Source: Candidatus Woesearchaeota archaeon CG10_big_fil_rev_8_21_14_0_10_32_24 (lineage in GTDB: Archaea; Nanobdellota; Nanobdellia; Woesearchaeales; GW2011-AR9). From it: a stretch of 8,085 nt of DNA. Positions 6,439 to 8,085 of the stretch are shown here, piece by piece. Numbering within the stretch: the stretch's first letter is position 1; every line of letters begins with the position of its first letter. A model generated the notes under the pieces. The model was not told where the DNA came from. It did no database searches and saw only the letters and a program-made list of their open reading frames with translations. The stretch lies in contig PCYG01000039.1 of assembly GCA_002763025.1 (NCBI GenBank), forward strand, positions 3,709 to 11,793, given 5' to 3'. The translations under genes and the position numbers were made by a program.

Positions 6439-6580
6439 ATTCGCAAACAATCAAATCCCTCCTTTCTTCTAATGAGATTTTTAACCAATTTTCTTCAACA
6501 ACCATCATTTTTGCAAAGTTTTGTGCTCATTTTTCTGCAAGTTCGCCCGTTGTCTTTTTTAGAAAATTCCTCGCCTACAT

Positions 6581-7309
6581 TTAAAACCAACATTTATCTG
6601 AGTTTTCTTTTAACCATTTCTCTTTTTCTTTGTAATTTGGTATGGCTTTTTCTACCAATTTCCAGAATGCATCTGAATGATTCTTCTCTTGTAAATGTAC
6701 GAGTTCATGGATGCAAACATAATCAATAATATCATCAGGAGCAAAGAGAAGTCTGGTTGAGATATTGATATTGCTAGAATTTGAACAACTTCCCCAGTTA
6801 GAAGTATTGTATTTTAGAAAAATTTTTCCTACATTAAAATTAAAGTGTTCCTCATTTAGTTGTCGGATTTTTTGCTCAATAAATTGTTTTTTTTTTCCGG
6901 CAATAAGTCGGCTTAAGAGCACAGAAATGTGTTTTCGTGTTACATTATCTGGGAGAATACTTGAAATATTAAGATGGCAGGTATTTCCAACAATTCTAGC
7001 AGAACTGCTTTGTTTTTCGTTAAAATACAATCTAATGATGTATTCCTCACCCGCAACTTTTAGGACATCTTTGTCATTATAAATTCTTGAACCTTTGCGT
7101 TTAAATGAAGGTGGCTTCTCTCTAATTTTCTGAACAGCCCAATTTTTCAAACGTAAAGTTTCTTTAAACATTTCTTCTCTTTGCATTCCAAAGGGAAGCC
7201 GGATATGAATTCCAGTTTTTCCGATAGATATTCTTGTGTTGCATCTCTGTTCCTGATAAACATACACATTATATTCTTTCCCATCCACAATAATTCTTTC
7301 TTTTCTCAT
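6581..7309 (-). CDS. YgjP/DUF45-type zinc metallopeptidase
   Basis: Counted from the ATG at 7309 the protein has 242 residues, begins MRKERIIVDGKEYNV and matches the usual start of the YgjP-like metallopeptidase family (PF01863, DUF45; related to the SprT/Wss1 and M48 zincins). The core carries NWGSCS (171-176) and HELVH (201-205). NHSDAFW (210-216) follows, and H211 is the likely third zinc ligand (HExxH-x5-H). The N-terminal 130 residues are the beta-rich region usual in the family. It is cytoplasmic, with no signal sequence. An in-frame ATG at 7351 would give 256 residues with a non-family extension, and neither start has a clear Shine-Dalgarno. It overlaps the upstream RQC/HTH gene by 41 bp, implying one transcript and coupled translation. 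Relatives often travel with restriction-modification genes; substrate unknown. Confidence 0.9.
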   Translation of the reverse strand: MRKERIIVDGKEYNVYVYQEQRCNTRISIGKTGIHIRLPFGMQREEMFKETLRLKNWAVQKIREKPPSFKRKGSRIYNDKDVLKVAGEEYIIRLYFNEKQSSSARIVGNTCHLNISSILPDNVTRKHISVLLSRLIAGKKKQFIEQKIRQLNEEHFNFNVGKIFLKYNTSNWGSCSNSSNINISTRLLFAPDDIIDYVCIHELVHLQEKNHSDAFWKLVEKAIPNYKEKEKWLKENSDKCWF

Positions 7310-7979
7310 GGTATAATAATTTGTCAGAAAGCACAATCCTAATTTCTTCATAAGTAATTTTCTCTGGTAGAACTTGTTTTAGTTCTTTTAACGAAGATTT
7401 ATTTTGAACTTGTTGTTTTGCTTGCAAGATTTTCATAATTACTTCATCTGAAACACATTGTTTGGCACTAATCTCTCCTATTGAAACGAGCTTATTTAAG
7501 TGACCAAAAATTGTTGAAACTGCTAATCCTCTTCTTTTTGCTATTTCATTCGGCTTACATCCCTGTTTAAACAATGAGAATGTTTCTTTTTCCGAATCTC
7601 TGATTGTTATAAGTTTTGTCTCTTTCCTGATTTGCAGAGGAATTTTCAATTTTTCTTCTAGGGATTTTTTTCCTGCTTCAGTAAGAATAAGAATTGGATA
7701 AGAGTATAATCCAGTTTGCACATAGTATGGTTTTATGAATCCCATTTCCTCAAGTTGATTGATAAATCCTCTAATTGTGGGGATATCATGCCAAAGAAGA
7801 GCACCATAGCCAGCTTTCCTGTCTAAATCTTTATCTTTGATTATTTTTGAGTGAGATCCTCGTAAGAATGAAGCAAGTTTATTTTTTCCTGTTTGAAGAT
7901 AGTGAACAGATCTCAAAATGATTAATGCCACTTGTTTTAGTTCTTCTTCATTAGTGAATCTGGACATATTGTGTTTCAT
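7269..7979 (-). CDS. Stand-alone RecQ C-terminal protein (RQC + HTH_40), no helicase
   Basis: The 236-residue protein matches the accessory end of RecQ helicases. Residues about 15-110 look like the RQC winged helix: the ALIILRSVHYL helix, LRGS at 39-42, YG at 58-59, then WHDIPTIRGFINQLEEMGFI and YPILILTEAGKKSLEE. Residues about 130-223 match the helix-turn-helix domain found after RQC/HRDC (HTH_40, PF14493): TFSLFKQGCKPNEIAKRRGL, STIFGHLNKL, then LPEKITYEEIRIVLS. There are no Walker motifs, no DEAH box, no RecQ zinc cysteines and no HRDC domain, so it should bind DNA but not unwind it by ATP hydrolysis. The start at 7979 lies 26 bp from a TATA box, which argues for a genuine short gene and not a broken recQ. 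ATG 7967 is an alternative start. The 3' end overlaps the metallopeptidase gene. Confidence 0.85.
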   Translation of the reverse strand: MKHNMSRFTNEEELKQVALIILRSVHYLQTGKNKLASFLRGSHSKIIKDKDLDRKAGYGALLWHDIPTIRGFINQLEEMGFIKPYYVQTGLYSYPILILTEAGKKSLEEKLKIPLQIRKETKLITIRDSEKETFSLFKQGCKPNEIAKRRGLAVSTIFGHLNKLVSIGEISAKQCVSDEVIMKILQAKQQVQNKSSLKELKQVLPEKITYEEIRIVLSDKLLYHEKRKNYCGWERI

Positions 7980-7999
7980 TACACTAAACTATTTAAAGA

Positions 8000-8010
8000 T
8001 TTATAATTTT
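8000..8010 (-). promoter_or_regulatory. TATA box of the RQC-metallopeptidase operon
   Basis: AAATTATAAAT on the minus strand is centred about 26 bp before the ATG at 7979, predicting a leaderless message. The end of the second inverted-repeat element (8013) lies two bases upstream, so any TFB recognition element would overlap the element's terminal repeat. Confidence 0.55.
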
Positions 8011-8012
8011 TG

Positions 8013-8085
8013 TAATACTTTAGCAAAATGAAGCAGAGATAGCACCGACTCACTTTTCTGCTGGTAAGATTGCACTGCGGGCACC
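8013..8085 (-). mobile_element. 166-bp inverted-repeat element, copy 2 (cut by window end)
   Basis: These 73 bases are the reverse complement of 6053-6125 with only three differences, all adjacent: copy 1 has CCG at 6071-6073 and copy 2 reads TTA. Homology stops exactly at the terminal TAATACTTTAG, which defines the element boundary. The rest of the copy lies beyond the window. Together with copy 1 it brackets the remnant, the hairpins and the RQC-metallopeptidase operon in opposite orientation. Confidence 0.85.

Larger units (their letters stand above)
6126..6580. other. Gene-poor stretch with gene remnant and hairpin cluster
   Basis: No intact gene is supported here. 6126-6217 is AT-rich and without recognisable features. 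6218-6331 holds a short peptidase-like remnant. 6288-6438 holds four inverted repeats. 6440-6580 is pyrimidine-rich on the plus strand and holds only a weak 33-codon minus-strand frame that I do not accept as a gene. Confidence 0.6.

Noticed and set aside
6490..6596. Minus-strand 33-codon frame starting inside the end of the metallopeptidase gene, ending in KLCKNDGC
   Set aside because: Short, no ribosome binding site, and composition gives no sign of coding selection; likely chance.
6472..6729. Plus-strand 85-codon frame
   Set aside because: It runs antisense through the end of the metallopeptidase gene and its leucine/phenylalanine-rich product is typical of an antisense shadow.
6765..7082. 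Plus-strand 105-codon frame
   Set aside because: It lies wholly antisense to the well-supported metallopeptidase gene and has no promoter or family resemblance.

Overview
The window looks like the chromosome of a low-GC archaeon, most likely a DPANN lineage of the Woesearchaeota/Pacearchaeota type. The support is archaeal: several genes start about 25-28 bp downstream of a TATA-like box and have little or no leader. The methionyl-tRNA synthetase is of the archaeal kind, with one C-x2-C/C-x2-C zinc knuckle and a fused C-terminal tRNA-binding domain. The small zinc-ribbon and coiled-coil proteins are of a kind common in these genomes. The lineage is an inference.

Layout. 13-813 (+) encodes a short fold-type I PLP enzyme whose 3' end was altered by a 101-bp palindromic MITE-like insertion (808-908) bounded by 8-bp direct repeats. 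955-1371 (+) encodes a double zinc-ribbon protein, and a 27-bp tandem duplication covers its stop codon. 1449-2432 (-) is a membrane-anchored extracytoplasmic HExxH metallopeptidase candidate. 2539-3795 (-) is a coiled-coil protein of unknown function. It diverges from metG (3908-5959, +), and each of the two has its own TATA box.

Downstream of metG lies an accessory segment. A 166-bp element with terminal inverted repeats (5960-6125) starts at the base after the metG stop codon. A second, inverted copy enters the window at 8013 and runs off the end. Between the copies are a likely peptidase E-like gene remnant, a cluster of hairpins including two REP-like palindromes that share a loop and tail but differ by compensatory stem changes, and a two-gene minus-strand operon. 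The operon's first gene encodes the RQC and HTH_40 modules of a RecQ helicase without any helicase domain. It overlaps a YgjP/DUF45-type zinc metallopeptidase gene.

How the genes may work together: the first half of the window is housekeeping or unassigned. The accessory half pairs a DNA-binding protein with a metallopeptidase related to the SprT/Wss1 type. This suggests a DNA-associated protease module, with DNA-protein crosslink repair or defence as possible roles, sitting between inverted mobile repeats. That functional link is inference. The domain calls and the repeat structures can be read directly from the sequence.
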